Below, piece after piece: positions 55,196 through 64,000 of a stretch of DNA of 64,000 bases (position 1 is the first letter of the stretch; every line of letters starts with the position of its first letter). Source of the stretch: Vibrio sp. 10N.286.49.B1 (GTDB lineage: Bacteria > Pseudomonadota > Gammaproteobacteria > Enterobacterales > Vibrionaceae). A program made the position numbers and the translations under genes. The notes under the pieces were generated by a model. That model was not told the origin of the DNA and did not search any database. It was given only the letters and a program-made list of their open reading frames with translations. The stretch is taken from contig NZ_MCUW01000003.1 in assembly GCF_002873335.1 (NCBI RefSeq), forward strand, positions 62,001-126,000. The letters are read 5' to 3'.

Positions 55196-55405
55196 CTAAG
55201 AGCTAGCGTTAGTTATATTCGTCGCTACTGTACCAAATGCCGTTCTTAGATTTTCTACAAATCCTCCGTCAGCAGTTAACACCGCAGCCAACAATACAGC
55301 CATTGCTACAGCAATTAGTCCATATTCAATGGCGGTAACACCTCGATTATCGTCCTTAAGACCAGTAAGAAAGTTAGTCGCTTTTACATATAGTTCAGTC
55401 ATCAT
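55196..55405 (-). CDS. flp: Flp type IVb major pilin
   Basis: 69-aa prepilin. The Flp signature is clear: leader MMTELYVKATNFLTGLKDDNRG, cleavage after Gly, then VTAIEYGLIAVAMAVLLAAVL with Glu at +5 and Tyr at +6, and a short tail (FGTVATNITNASS). The mature pilin is about 47 aa. The ATG at 55403-55405 has GAGGGAAT upstream; a frame extension to 55435 is not needed. It is the first gene of the tad operon and is probably the most highly expressed. Confidence 0.95.
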   Translation of the reverse strand: MMTELYVKATNFLTGLKDDNRGVTAIEYGLIAVAMAVLLAAVLTADGGFVENLRTAFGTVATNITNASS

Positions 55406-55464
55406 GGTAATATTCCCTCTATCAACTGTTTGCACTTAGCATTGATAACTGTAGGAGCTGGATC

Positions 55465-55501
55465 ACTGTCTCAAAAGTGAACAGTATCGAGGATACCGAT
55501 A
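55465..55501. promoter_or_regulatory. Candidate LysR-type operator in the flp/lysR divergent region
   Basis: ACTGT-N11-ACAGT (55465-55469 with 55481-55485) is an inverted repeat of the size bound by LysR regulators (T-N11-A). A second dyad TATCG-N7-CGATA (55485-55501) abuts it. They lie 60-100 nt upstream of the flp start and about 235 nt upstream of the regulator gene. Confidence 0.4.
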
Positions 55502-55734
55502 GTGCATATTAATAAATTGAATTCCCTTCTAAGTCCATCGTATTAGTAAAAATTAAAACCTAATAAAATTCATACATATAAGTACAAAAAACTAATTTTA
55601 CAAATTGGTTTAAGTACAATAATCCATAAAAATAAATGTGACCTTAATCACGCTTTATGTATATTAGCATTCAACATTCACAGGGAATGTTACGCTTTGA
55701 AGTAGGTTTGCAAAGTGAAATAGGGATGCAGATA

Positions 55735-56589
55735 ATGAAGTTACCATTCGATAATTTACTCTCTTTTCATGCAGTTGTTAGCTTCGGATCGTTCAGTAAC
55801 GGTGCAAGAAAACTTGGGAAATCTCAGTCAACCATATCGGGGGCGATTAAGAACTTAGAAAACGAACTTGACTATTCGCTGATTGACCGCAGTAAGAAGT
55901 CGTTGACGTTAACAGACAAAGGGAAAAAAATTTACCAGCTTTCAGCACCTATCATTTCCAAATACTATGAGTTAATTCAAGTCGCAGAATCTCTTCATGA
56001 TAGCGACACTAAAAAAATCCGCATTGGTATCGACCCATTAATATTTAATGATGATGTGAAACAGGTGCTTATCGAGTTTTCTGAGATATTTCCGGATACA
56101 GAGCTTACGGTATTTACAAAACCGAGCCAAATTCTGGGACAGTACATACACAATCATAAAGTCGATATCGCAATTGGTAACCCTTATCATAAGACTGAAT
56201 TATCCTTTAATATAGATGAGTTATTTAAAGTTAACTGCAGCTGGGTGATTCACAAGGATGTCTCAACTGACTCAAATCTTGCTTCAATGCGTTTATTGTT
56301 AATCGATGGATGTGAGAGTTTTGTGGATATCTCCAGTATTGCAAAGCACAATACTTGGATACTTGATGATACCAGCACGATATTAGACCTTTGTTTAGCT
56401 AAAAAAGGTATCGCTTTTCTACCTCATCACTTAATTAAAAGCCACAACCGGCGTGCTGATCTTATTACATTTTCTGACGAAATTAATTTGTTTGGTAAAC
56501 AACTTTACGCATCTATGTTTTGGCCACTCCATACCGATTTCACTAGGCAACATCAATGGATTCATAATAAACTACGTAACGCTCACTAG
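55735..56589 (+). CDS. LysR-family transcriptional regulator next to the tad locus
   Basis: 284 aa. N-terminal winged helix-turn-helix (LLSFHAVVSFGSFSNGARKLGKSQSTISGAIKNLENELDYSLIDRSKKSLTLTDKGKKIYQL), then a periplasmic-binding-like effector domain (KIRIGIDPLIFNDDVKQVLIEF, VDIAIGNPYHKTEL). ATG 55735 gives the usual N-terminus and has AGGGATG before it; the frame opens 78 nt earlier. It is divergent from flp, so regulation of the pilus operon is likely but inferred only from position. AT-rich like its neighbours. Confidence 0.9.
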   Translation: MKLPFDNLLSFHAVVSFGSFSNGARKLGKSQSTISGAIKNLENELDYSLIDRSKKSLTLTDKGKKIYQLSAPIISKYYELIQVAESLHDSDTKKIRIGIDPLIFNDDVKQVLIEFSEIFPDTELTVFTKPSQILGQYIHNHKVDIAIGNPYHKTELSFNIDELFKVNCSWVIHKDVSTDSNLASMRLLLIDGCESFVDISSIAKHNTWILDDTSTILDLCLAKKGIAFLPHHLIKSHNRRADLITFSDEINLFGKQLYASMFWPLHTDFTRQHQWIHNKLRNAH

Positions 56590-56735
56590 CGCTAAAAAAC
56601 CAAATTTAACACCCTCCACAAAACTAATGGACACTTCCAATTCCATTCTATTCCACCTTTATCAAAAACAAGACGGTTTCTTGTCGCTTAGATAGCTACC
56701 ATTACAATTGAATCGAGGAGATGCGGAGGGGAAAA

Positions 56736-57545
56736 ATGACGAGTGTGTGCGGAAGTCCCAGAGTAATCATACCAACCACCTGCGTGTGTGTGATGTTAGT
56801 TTGTTGTACTAAATTGGCCATTGCGAGCGAACTTACTGCGCTAGAAAGTAAAACATTACCGAGCATTCATCACAACTCAACAAAGCAACTAATCGTCAAA
56901 CCAAGAACATCTTCTGGTAAGTACAAAAAAAAACCATCTTCTATCGTGGAATTACGAGGGGGGCTTACGTCCTCTAAATATCTGACTAAACAAACGAGCA
57001 ACACCAACCCTCATAAAAAGGCGACTCAATACTTCCCTATCATTCAAAAAGCATCTCAAGCATGGGATATCGACGTTAGTTTGATACTTGCTGTTATTCA
57101 TGTAGAGAGTTATTTTGATCCTAGAGCCCGCTCCCTTGCTCCTGCCTTTGGTTTGATGCAAGTAATGAAAGATGGAGCCGTTGCAGAAATTTCTCAACGG
57201 TATTATTCTCAAACGACGTTCACAATTGAGCAATTATACAACCCAAGTATTAACATTAACATTGGAACCGCTTATTTAAGTGTCTTAAAATCGCATTATC
57301 TTAACGGAATCCACTCCTCAGTTTCTAAAGAGTGGTTAGCCATAGCTGCTTATAATTGTGGTCCGTCAAACTTATTCAAATATTTTAAACGAAACAACTC
57401 TGTTGAGACCTTTTCATTTACAGTAAACGGAATGACTGACACTGAAATCTTCAATTATTTAATTTATGACTTTCCTATTAGTGAAACTAGAGATTACGTA
57501 AAAAAAGTAATCAATAGGCAGCGTAGCTATCAAAAAAAACTATAA
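56736..57545 (+). CDS. Exported lytic transglycosylase (SLT domain)
   Basis: 269 aa. A hydrophobic N-terminus (VIIPTTCVCVMLVCCTKLAIA) acts as signal peptide, a basic low-complexity linker follows, and an SLT domain occupies about 115-260: catalytic Glu in LILAVIHVESYFDPRARS, then PAFGLMQVMKDGA, INIGTAYLSVL and EWLAIAAYNCGPSNLFKYF. It would open peptidoglycan, plausibly for the trans-envelope Tad machine next door; that link is inferred from position. ATG 56736 with GGAGGGG is preferred over the ATG 15 nt upstream. Confidence 0.9.
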   Translation: MTSVCGSPRVIIPTTCVCVMLVCCTKLAIASELTALESKTLPSIHHNSTKQLIVKPRTSSGKYKKKPSSIVELRGGLTSSKYLTKQTSNTNPHKKATQYFPIIQKASQAWDIDVSLILAVIHVESYFDPRARSLAPAFGLMQVMKDGAVAEISQRYYSQTTFTIEQLYNPSININIGTAYLSVLKSHYLNGIHSSVSKEWLAIAAYNCGPSNLFKYFKRNNSVETFSFTVNGMTDTEIFNYLIYDFPISETRDYVKKVINRQRSYQKKL

Positions 57546-57572
57546 CCCTACTTTTAATCGATACATAATAAA

Positions 57573-59126
57573 TTACTTTCTCTTTCTAATATACACTTCG
57601 AATATCGTAGTTTTGACTTTAGACTGTTCAACTTTCACATAATTAGAAAATATATTCCTAAACTCAATATCTTCTAACAAAACATTAAACAAATCAGTTT
57701 CACCATAACGTTTATCCGTTTTTTCTCTTTGATGAACTACCAACAATTCAGGCTGATAACGATTCATGTCGTTCACCGTGGTTTGTTGAACAAATTTGAG
57801 TACCTTTCGGTGTTTCTCATCTTGTCTGTTTTTCACAGCTAATGGCAGCATCCAGTAATTGGGTTGCTTTGCCAACGACATAAGTCCAGAGTGAATCGGT
57901 ATTGTATGATGAGGATACATCGACGTTGAGGCAATGAAAATTATATTATCACCCCGTGTTGCATGTCTATCAACTAACTGTGACAACCGAAGTACTTCTG
58001 GTTCTACAAATAACTCTTCAGATAAATTTTGTTCATTAGAAACAAATTTATTCCAAGCTACTTTATAATCAACTTGATAGTTGCGAAAAATGTCTTTGTG
58101 TTGAAAGGTCACTATGGGAATAAATGCAACCAATAACAACGCTACATTTCGAAAAGATAGTTCTCGTTTTATTTTTCTAAGCTGCAAAATAATAGCCATA
58201 TAGACCAAACAAAACGAGAACGTAAGAGTTGGTATAAGATGGTATCCAAATGCTGTTCTGCCTGCGACAAAAGCGCCTAAGCTTGCAACAAAAAAAAGAA
58301 ATATCAGAAATACAAGGTCATTATCTTCCAGTGTTTTTCGTAACATAAAATATGGCATCATCAGAACTAAGAAAACAACCGATGCCGTAAGTATGACTTC
58401 GAATAAGTTAGCAAAATTCACGCTGTAATAAACGCTCGCCAAAGGTACAATAACATCTAAATACTCTGACTGGTAAGCAACTACAACATACAAATAGATC
58501 AAGCCAACAAAAAAAACTGTCGCTATTTCTTTCCAGCGAACTACTCCTCTTTGCTTAATAGCGCTATATATTTCGGCAACAACGAGAACCAAACCATACT
58601 GAGGTTTTAAGCAAACTGATATTGCCACCATAAATAATGAAACCAAACTTGATAATTCGAATGGCTTCCCCTCTCTTGAACGTAAAACATTTGAAAGATA
58701 AACCACTAGACCAGCCGCAATTAAATGTTCGCGCTGACCATAGACCGACTGTGAGACAGTAAAAAGACTGAGTGCTAGCGAAAACACAAGAAAAATTCTT
58801 TTATTGAACGAAAATATATCTGTATTGAACCAGGTGATCGTAATCGATAACAGTAGGTATACAATAACACCTACTCGTAATGAAGAAATATCACTTATAT
58901 AACCAAAATCAAAAGGAAGTAAAAATACTTTGTAAATATAAACAATCAATGGTGGGTTCACTTCATAGAAGTCTCGATAAAAATGGCTTAACCCAGTGTT
59001 TTTTGCCATATTTAACAAGAATGCCACATCACCATTCAGTGGCATCAAGGCTTGTACCATCAATGTATGCATGGCCATTATCAAAATGACTAAAAACAGT
59101 AATTTCTCTTTTAATGAGTCTGACAT
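57573..59126 (-). CDS. Polytopic membrane protein, possible GT-C glycosyltransferase
   Basis: 517 aa with about ten predicted helices in the first 340 residues and a soluble C-terminal part. The short loop after the first helix, MPLNGDVAFLLNMA ... FYRDFYEVNPPLIVYIYK, resembles the first acidic loop of GT-C (PMT/ArnT-like) glycosyltransferases that use lipid-linked sugars, but no family is certain. ATG 59124-59126 with GGAAGGAA upstream is preferred to the ATG at 59162. AT-rich codon use like the lysR and SLT genes. Convergent with the SLT gene, only 27 nt apart. Confidence 0.7.
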   Translation of the reverse strand: MSDSLKEKLLFLVILIMAMHTLMVQALMPLNGDVAFLLNMAKNTGLSHFYRDFYEVNPPLIVYIYKVFLLPFDFGYISDISSLRVGVIVYLLLSITITWFNTDIFSFNKRIFLVFSLALSLFTVSQSVYGQREHLIAAGLVVYLSNVLRSREGKPFELSSLVSLFMVAISVCLKPQYGLVLVVAEIYSAIKQRGVVRWKEIATVFFVGLIYLYVVVAYQSEYLDVIVPLASVYYSVNFANLFEVILTASVVFLVLMMPYFMLRKTLEDNDLVFLIFLFFVASLGAFVAGRTAFGYHLIPTLTFSFCLVYMAIILQLRKIKRELSFRNVALLLVAFIPIVTFQHKDIFRNYQVDYKVAWNKFVSNEQNLSEELFVEPEVLRLSQLVDRHATRGDNIIFIASTSMYPHHTIPIHSGLMSLAKQPNYWMLPLAVKNRQDEKHRKVLKFVQQTTVNDMNRYQPELLVVHQREKTDKRYGETDLFNVLLEDIEFRNIFSNYVKVEQSKVKTTIFEVYIRKRK

Positions 59127-59341
59127 TCCTGCAGTTCCTTCCTTGCGTTCACCCCTATACATTAACGATTAGCAGTGACGCGCAACAAAGAACAGTTCAA
59201 AGTGAACAAACATGTCATTGTCTTTAGATTGCTACAAATACAAACAACAGTCGCTTCTTTACTTTTCCACTATCTTTTTAACTGCCACACTGTTGCCTTA
59301 ACTTGATATGCACAAATTTGTTGAAACACAGGAAAAATCAT

Positions 59342-59377
59342 AAAAAAAAACCAATGATTTCCATCATTGGTTTTTTT
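59342..59377 (-). terminator. Rho-independent terminator of nagK
   Basis: 15-bp stem AAAAAAACCAATGAT / ATCATTGGTTTTTTT around a 4-nt loop, with T-run on the minus strand. It lies 39 nt after the nagK stop. Confidence 0.92.
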
Positions 59378-59415
59378 ACATAAGATTTATAAGCCTTTAC
59401 GGCCATGATAAATCG

Positions 59416-60324
59416 TTATTTGATATTCAAGAACGCCGCACCACGCACACCACCAGAGTCGCCGTGCTTCGCCTTAACGATTTTTGGGCATTTTGCCACA
59501 GACATTAAATACTTAGGTACACGTTTAGGCATTTCTTCGTAGATAAGTTCGTAGTTTGAAAGGCCACCACCAAGCGTCACGACATGTGGATCGTTGGCTG
59601 TGAAGATGTTCGCAAAACAAATGGCTAGCAGTTCCATGAACATATCGACAAACTCGGTTGCAGACGGGTCGCCGGCTTCTCGCGCCTTGATAATATCGAT
59701 CGCTTTCTTCTGCTCACCGTAGTAGTTCGCATAAAGAAGTTCAAAACCTCGACCCGATAGGTAGTTATCTAGGCAGCCTTTTTTACCACAGCCACAATCA
59801 AGCAACGGCGCTTTTTCGCCTAGGTGGAACCAAGCATCGATAGGCAAACGCATATGACCTAATTCACCAGCGACGTTGTTACGGCCTGAAAAGACTTTAC
59901 CTTCATAGATAAGCCCGCCACCGAATCCTGTGCCCAAAATCAGCCCCATTACGGATGGTGCATCTTTTAGTTCATCATCCCATGCTTCAGAAAGTGCAAA
60001 ACAATTCGCATCATTCTCTAGCTTCACTTCTCTACCGATTAACGCTTCTAGATCGCGGCGTAGTGGTTGTCCTTTCGCACAAGCGATGTTCACCGTTAGT
60101 ACCGTTTCATCATCCGCATCTTCCATTCCTGGAAGCCCAAGTCCAACTTTTCCTTCTACCCCGAGTTCACGGTCATATTTCGCGACTAAACCAGCTAATG
60201 TATCAAGTAGTACCTGGTAATTATCACTTGGTGTAGGGACACGTTCAGTAGCGACTCGTTCTAATTTCTCGTTGAATGCACCAAACTCAATTTTTGTGCC
60301 GCCGACATCAAAGCCGTAATACAT
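59416..60324 (-). CDS. nagK: N-acetylglucosamine kinase (ROK family)
   Basis: Phosphorylates GlcNAc salvaged from chitin or cell wall to GlcNAc-6-P. 302 aa, near the E. coli length (303). ATP-binding [16 protein letters not shown] at the N-terminus, [29 protein letters not shown] (catalytic Asp), [32 protein letters not shown] and the zinc-binding [17 protein letters not shown] of ROK proteins. AAGGAGAG precedes the ATG. Confidence 0.95.
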   Translation of the reverse strand: MYYGFDVGGTKIEFGAFNEKLERVATERVPTPSDNYQVLLDTLAGLVAKYDRELGVEGKVGLGLPGMEDADDETVLTVNIACAKGQPLRRDLEALIGREVKLENDANCFALSEAWDDELKDAPSVMGLILGTGFGGGLIYEGKVFSGRNNVAGELGHMRLPIDAWFHLGEKAPLLDCGCGKKGCLDNYLSGRGFELLYANYYGEQKKAIDIIKAREAGDPSATEFVDMFMELLAICFANIFTANDPHVVTLGGGLSNYELIYEEMPKRVPKYLMSVAKCPKIVKAKHGDSGGVRGAAFLNIK

Positions 60325-60477
60325 AGAAAACTCTCCTTGCTAACCCAAAATACGGGTAAAAATAAGATCACTTTAGACATTATCCATATCCCTACCCCCT
60401 CAAACCGTGACTCAACCCAAAGTTATCCCCTTGGTCGAGCTACTTGGTCAACAAGTCAGCACAATATCGAGTCTACT

Positions 60478-61224
60478 TTAGAGCGACGTCTCGTTTCTGA
60501 TGAGTGCGATGTATTTATGCAAGTCCGGTCTTGTATGGTCAACCGAATATCGGGTTTTGCTCATCATGTAGCTCTCTCTAAAAGCCGCAAACCAATGGTC
60601 TAACACTCGAGCCATATTCGTCTCACCAAATTGCTCAAACACCAAACTTGCCACTTCTGCCGTCGCTAAATGCTCTTCAATGTCTGATTTTCTCATTACG
60701 TAGTTGGACATCACTTCGGGCTTGATTGAGCAAACGGGAAATCTATCAAGGTATGGTGATTTTCTAAAAATACGTCTTGCCTCTCGCCAGCTTCCATCTA
60801 AAAAAATGAACAACGGCTTCTTGATGGTCATCGCGACGTTGTCTTTATTATCAGTGCTCAATAGCCTTGATTTATCATCCACATAATCTTCCGGAAACAC
60901 GACAATCGGCTGATAAGACTCATCGTTTAACAACGCGAGTAGACGCGGATCAGGTTCTGTGCGGCGCCAAGCGAAAGCGTAACCCTCTTTCACCGCATCC
61001 AGAATCAACCGTCCAGTATTACTAGGCTTTAAAATTTCGTTATCCGAAACCAGCAGTAACACGGCGACATCCGACTCTACGTCGGGCTGATGTTCGCAGA
61101 TACAGTATTGCTGCGCGATTTGACATTGTGGGCAACGTTTAACCTTAGCTCCGCGAGCGTTGAAAGGCTTAGTGGCGATCGCGAGTCGCTCGTTGTACAT
61201 TCGGTGAAAGGCGTGAAGTCTCAT
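60478..61224 (-). CDS. DTW-domain tRNA-uridine aminocarboxypropyltransferase
   Basis: 248 aa. DTW-domain proteins (TapT/TuaA family) transfer the 3-amino-3-carboxypropyl group of SAM to uridine of tRNA. Visible: N-terminal zinc-type Cys cluster RCPQCQIAQQYCICE, LKPSNTGRLILDAV, and the family motif as LDGSWREARRIF (DGSW in place of the literal DTW). ATG at 61222-61224; weak ribosome binding site. Divergent from the hydroxylase-like gene. Confidence 0.9.
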   Translation of the reverse strand: MRLHAFHRMYNERLAIATKPFNARGAKVKRCPQCQIAQQYCICEHQPDVESDVAVLLLVSDNEILKPSNTGRLILDAVKEGYAFAWRRTEPDPRLLALLNDESYQPIVVFPEDYVDDKSRLLSTDNKDNVAMTIKKPLFIFLDGSWREARRIFRKSPYLDRFPVCSIKPEVMSNYVMRKSDIEEHLATAEVASLVFEQFGETNMARVLDHWFAAFRESYMMSKTRYSVDHTRPDLHKYIALIRNETSL

Positions 61225-61321
61225 TTTTATGGTAATCTAAGGGCAGATGTCGGGATTCTAACCTCGCACTCTAGATTTAAACAGCGGAAACCGTCATTTA
61301 AGTAAAGGAAATGGTAAATTG

Positions 61322-62107
61322 ATGGAAAATAGCGACGCTTATCGACTGATCATCTTCGTCACTGTGCTGGTTGTTTGTGCCGTATGGGAATATCGAGCAC
61401 CAAGAAAAGCGCGAACTCGAACTCGACAACTGCGTTGGAGTAACAATCTGGGGTTGGTTGGCCTTAACTCGGTTCTACTCGCGGCTGTTATGCCTGTTCT
61501 CGCGATCGACGCTGCTTATATAGCCCAGCAACACCAAATCGGTCTATTTAATCAATTCCAACTCTCAGCATGGCTTTTGGTGCCACTCGGGGTTGTGCTT
61601 CTCGATGCGGTTATCTATTTCCAGCACTTACTGTTTCACCGCATACCGCTACTATGGCGCTTGCATCGTATGCACCATTCTGACAGAGACATAGACGTCA
61701 CAACGGGTGCAAGGTTTCATCCCATTGAGATCCTATTGTCGATGTTGATAAAAATCGCAGTAATCACCGCACTTGGCTTGCCTCCTCTCACTGTATTGCT
61801 ATTTGAAATCATATTGAATGCCAGTGCCATGTTTAACCACAGCAATGGATTTCTGCCCCTGTCACTCGATAAGAAACTTCGACGACTTATCGTGACACCA
61901 GACTTTCATCGTGTTCATCACTCTATCTTAGTGGAAGAAACCCATTCAAATTTTGGCTTTTTTCTATCCGTATGGGATATCCGCTTTGGTACCTATCGCG
62001 AACAGCCAGCACAAGGTCACGATGACGTTGAAATCGGCATTCCCCAATTTAGTAACCCAAGCGAACAAAGACTGGATAAGATGCTCACCCAGCCTTTTCG
62101 AGAATAA
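61322..62107 (+). CDS. Fatty acid hydroxylase / sterol desaturase family protein
   Basis: Di-iron membrane oxygenase of 261 aa. The eight-His pattern is present: HLLFH, LHRMHH, the late HxxxxH region (AMFNHSN) and DFHRVHHS, within a four-helix membrane protein. Substrate unknown; bacterial members act on lipids. The frame begins at TTG 61319; ATG 61322 is the likelier start, 12 nt after AAAGGA. That spacing contains a 3-codon ORF (ATG GTA AAT TGA, 61311-61322) that ends overlapping the start. Confidence 0.92.
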   Translation: MENSDAYRLIIFVTVLVVCAVWEYRAPRKARTRTRQLRWSNNLGLVGLNSVLLAAVMPVLAIDAAYIAQQHQIGLFNQFQLSAWLLVPLGVVLLDAVIYFQHLLFHRIPLLWRLHRMHHSDRDIDVTTGARFHPIEILLSMLIKIAVITALGLPPLTVLLFEIILNASAMFNHSNGFLPLSLDKKLRRLIVTPDFHRVHHSILVEETHSNFGFFLSVWDIRFGTYREQPAQGHDDVEIGIPQFSNPSEQRLDKMLTQPFRE

Positions 62108-62128
62108 ACACTGGCCAAGGAAGGATGA

Positions 62129-64000
62129 TTAGTGACGCTGTACCAATTCATATTTGTGTAGCATGGCTTGTTGGTGACCGGCAATATCAGCCACTTGTTC
62201 GGCACTTTCTACCATCGACTCTAATTGTAAGTTCGCGTTTTCAGCCTGCTCGCTGACATGCGAAATGGAACGCCCAACCTCGGCCGTCGCACGTTCTTGT
62301 TCCTCCGTCGCAACCGATACTTGTTCTACACGCTGGCGAATTAACGCAACCGCACCTTCTATGTCTTCGAAAGAGGTTTTTACACGTTCGCTCGATACTA
62401 GCGCTTGATTCATTTCGTCACGAGATTCCACGACAGATTGGCGAGATTCTTGAGCGGCCTCTTCGAGCTCTGACATCATTTGTCGAATATTCGTCGTTTG
62501 GCTCGATGTGTCACTGGCAAGTTTTCTAACTTCGTCTGCTACCACCGCAAAACCACGCCCCATTTCACCCGCTCTCGCGGCCTCAATGGCTGCATTTAGA
62601 GCCAAAAGATTCGTGTTATCGGCAATACCACTGATCAAATCCACCATTTTTTGAATCTGTTTCACTTTGTCGTCAAGCTCATTCATAGATTCGGCATTAC
62701 TGCTGAGCGTCGTCTCCAAAGAAAGCAAACGTTCTCGATTAGATTCCACCGCTTCTAGGCCGATAGTGGCAAAGTTTTCAGCTTGCTGTGAATCAGTAAA
62801 TGACGCGTTGGTCACCGACGATATTTCATTAATGGACGCTTCTAGTTGCGTCACTGTGGTCACCATACTTTCCAACGAGGTATTTTGTTCTCGCATGCTG
62901 TTGCGAGTTTCTTCGGCCGCGCCATGACTGATTTCCGCGGTTTGATACAGGGTTTCGCAGTTTCTTGTCACCATTTCAATCGAATCATGGGTTGAGTTGA
63001 TTACCAGGTTTAGCTTATGAGCAATATCCTGCATCTCTGTTGGTCCAGTTAGCGAGACATTACTCGTCAAATCATGCTGTGTCAGTGTCTGTAATTGGCT
63101 CGTGATATTTTTCAGCGAACGATTCACCCAGCGACGCAGCATAAAGAAGAGTAAAACAATCGCTGCAATCAATATTGCCGTTGCTACAAATAAACTGTAA
63201 ATATTGAATTGAATCGTATCGGTCACTACCGCTTTACTGCTATCAATCAACGTTGATGCGGTTGTCGAAATATCCGTTAATAGGTTTGTCGTCTCGTCGG
63301 CAAGCACCGTCGCTCGCGATAGCTGCTCTTGTTGCTCTTCCACCAACTCTAAACGTTCCAAGATTTGACGCAGCACGCCATCAGACTTAAATCCTTCTTG
63401 AACCATACTAAACGGTGCCGTTAAGCTTGCGAACTCTTTGACGTCGGGTTGCCATTGAGAAAAATCATCAAAGGCCAAGTCGATACCCGCAATACGGTTA
63501 CGCATTTCACGATATTCATTTTTCGCTTTTTGTAGCTCGTCTTGCATCATCAATACAAGGAAAGTGCTTTCCATCGAGCTCGCACTGGCAATAAATCGAC
63601 TGGCGGCATCAGATGCCATCGGGTTGTCCTGTGCGAGAATCAAGCTGATACGGTTCATTTCAGGGCCAATAGAGCTAAGGCCATATCTAAAACCCACTAC
63701 GTCTTTATCTATTTGGCTCTTCATAACTAGAATCTGTGACTGTAGCGCTAATATCGACTGGGTAAGGGATTGCAGTTCAATTATTTTTTCACTTAATTGC
63801 TCACGTTGTTCAATAGTGACCGCATTATCCAGCGTACCTGCAATATCAAAAAGGCTTCTGACTCTTCTATCACTCTGCTGGGCTAAAACGTTGATCCGTT
63901 GTTGTGTAATGTCGAGCTCATCCGTCGCCGTTAATTGCGTACCATAAGCCAGCAATTTAACTTGTTCCAATACGTCTTGCGTGAGCGATGCATTGTTCAT
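62129..64000 (-). CDS. Methyl-accepting chemotaxis protein (5' end outside window)
   Basis: Chemoreceptor, at least 623 aa visible. A long periplasmic helical sensor, one membrane helix ([22 protein letters not shown] at about 257-278), HAMP, and the signalling domain with hairpin tip [35 protein letters not shown]. The first visible Met is at the very edge and no N-terminal membrane helix is present before the sensor, so the true start probably lies beyond 64000. Convergent with the hydroxylase gene, 21 nt apart. Confidence 0.9.
   Translation of the reverse strand: MNNASLTQDVLEQVKLLAYGTQLTATDELDITQQRINVLAQQSDRRVRSLFDIAGTLDNAVTIEQREQLSEKIIELQSLTQSILALQSQILVMKSQIDKDVVGFRYGLSSIGPEMNRISLILAQDNPMASDAASRFIASASSMESTFLVLMMQDELQKAKNEYREMRNRIAGIDLAFDDFSQWQPDVKEFASLTAPFSMVQEGFKSDGVLRQILERLELVEEQQEQLSRATVLADETTNLLTDISTTASTLIDSSKAVVTDTIQFNIYSLFVATAILIAAIVLLFFMLRRWVNRSLKNITSQLQTLTQHDLTSNVSLTGPTEMQDIAHKLNLVINSTHDSIEMVTRNCETLYQTAEISHGAAEETRNSMREQNTSLESMVTTVTQLEASINEISSVTNASFTDSQQAENFATIGLEAVESNRERLLSLETTLSSNAESMNELDDKVKQIQKMVDLISGIADNTNLLALNAAIEAARAGEMGRGFAVVADEVRKLASDTSSQTTNIRQMMSELEEAAQESRQSVVESRDEMNQALVSSERVKTSFEDIEGAVALIRQRVEQVSVATEEQERATAEVGRSISHVSEQAENANLQLESMVESAEQVADIAGHQQAMLHKYELVQRH

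Noticed and set aside
43714..59126. Recent genomic island with integrase or tRNA attachment site
   Set aside because: No integrase, transposase, tRNA or direct-repeat boundary was found; the AT-rich composition at one end is the only hint.
61311..61322. Three-codon ORF (ATG GTA AAT TGA) overlapping the hydroxylase start
   Set aside because: The SD is only one base from this ATG, too close for efficient initiation; probably chance.

Overview
The window looks like chromosomal DNA from a marine gammaproteobacterium of the Vibrionaceae, most likely a Vibrio. The reasons are the phaB-phaA-phaP-phaC operon order, the block sbcB / yohJK / cdd / purT / tpm / relV / ihfA / pheT / pheS (an order I recall from Vibrio cholerae chromosome I), a RelV-type small alarmone synthetase, many chemoreceptors, and AT-rich intergenic regions full of hairpin terminators. 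I see no tRNA, rRNA, CRISPR array, transposase or integrase.

Layout. 1-3.7 kb (minus): polyhydroxybutyrate operon phaB-phaA-phaP-phaC, with phaC cut by the left edge and a terminator-like hairpin between phasin and synthase. 4.2-8.6 kb: a chemoreceptor divergent from a hybrid histidine kinase. 8.8-11.6 kb (minus): Tat-exported PhoX-type phosphatase with a Pho-box-like site, and a glutathione S-transferase. 11.9-17.8 kb: exonuclease I, YohJ/YohK (LrgAB-like), cytidine deaminase, PurT with a PurR operator, thiopurine methyltransferase. 18.0-23.1 kb: RelV, IHF alpha and both subunits of phenylalanyl-tRNA synthetase. 23.3-28.5 kb: a methyltransferase, a Kef K+/H+ antiporter with its oxidoreductase partner, a MATE pump and a periplasmic rhodanese. 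28.5-31 kb: a MscS-family channel flanked by two very small ORFs and preceded by a TetR/NemR-like operator. 31.1-36.9 kb: a sensor diguanylate cyclase with two solute-binding modules, an acetyltransferase, a NifW-like protein, an orphan TRAP binding protein and a LysE exporter. 37.2-42.1 kb: nirB-nirD-nirC-cobA for nitrite ammonification and siroheme, with FNR and NarP-like sites upstream. 42.3-43.7 kb: two exported proteins.

43.7-55.4 kb (minus): a complete tad (Flp pilus) locus in one tightly coupled run: flp, tadV/cpaA, cpaB/rcpC, cpaC/rcpA, a cpaD/rcpB-position lipoprotein, cpaE/tadZ, cpaF/tadA, tadB, tadC, tadD, tadE, tadF, tadG and an OmpA-like protein. A LysR regulator diverges from flp, followed by an exported lytic transglycosylase and a large polytopic membrane protein. 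This 54.7-59.2 kb end is visibly richer in A and T than the neighbouring housekeeping genes and looks like accessory DNA. 59.4-64 kb: NagK, a DTW-domain tRNA-modifying enzyme, a fatty-acid hydroxylase family protein and a chemoreceptor cut by the right edge.

The themes are carbon storage, phosphate scavenging, anaerobic nitrite reduction, sensing (two chemoreceptors, a histidine kinase, a diguanylate cyclase, an alarmone synthetase) and surface attachment (Tad pili). The points I would look at first are the alarmone synthetase with an export-type N-terminus, the small ORFs around the MscS gene, and the self-contained Tad locus with its linked regulator and transglycosylase.
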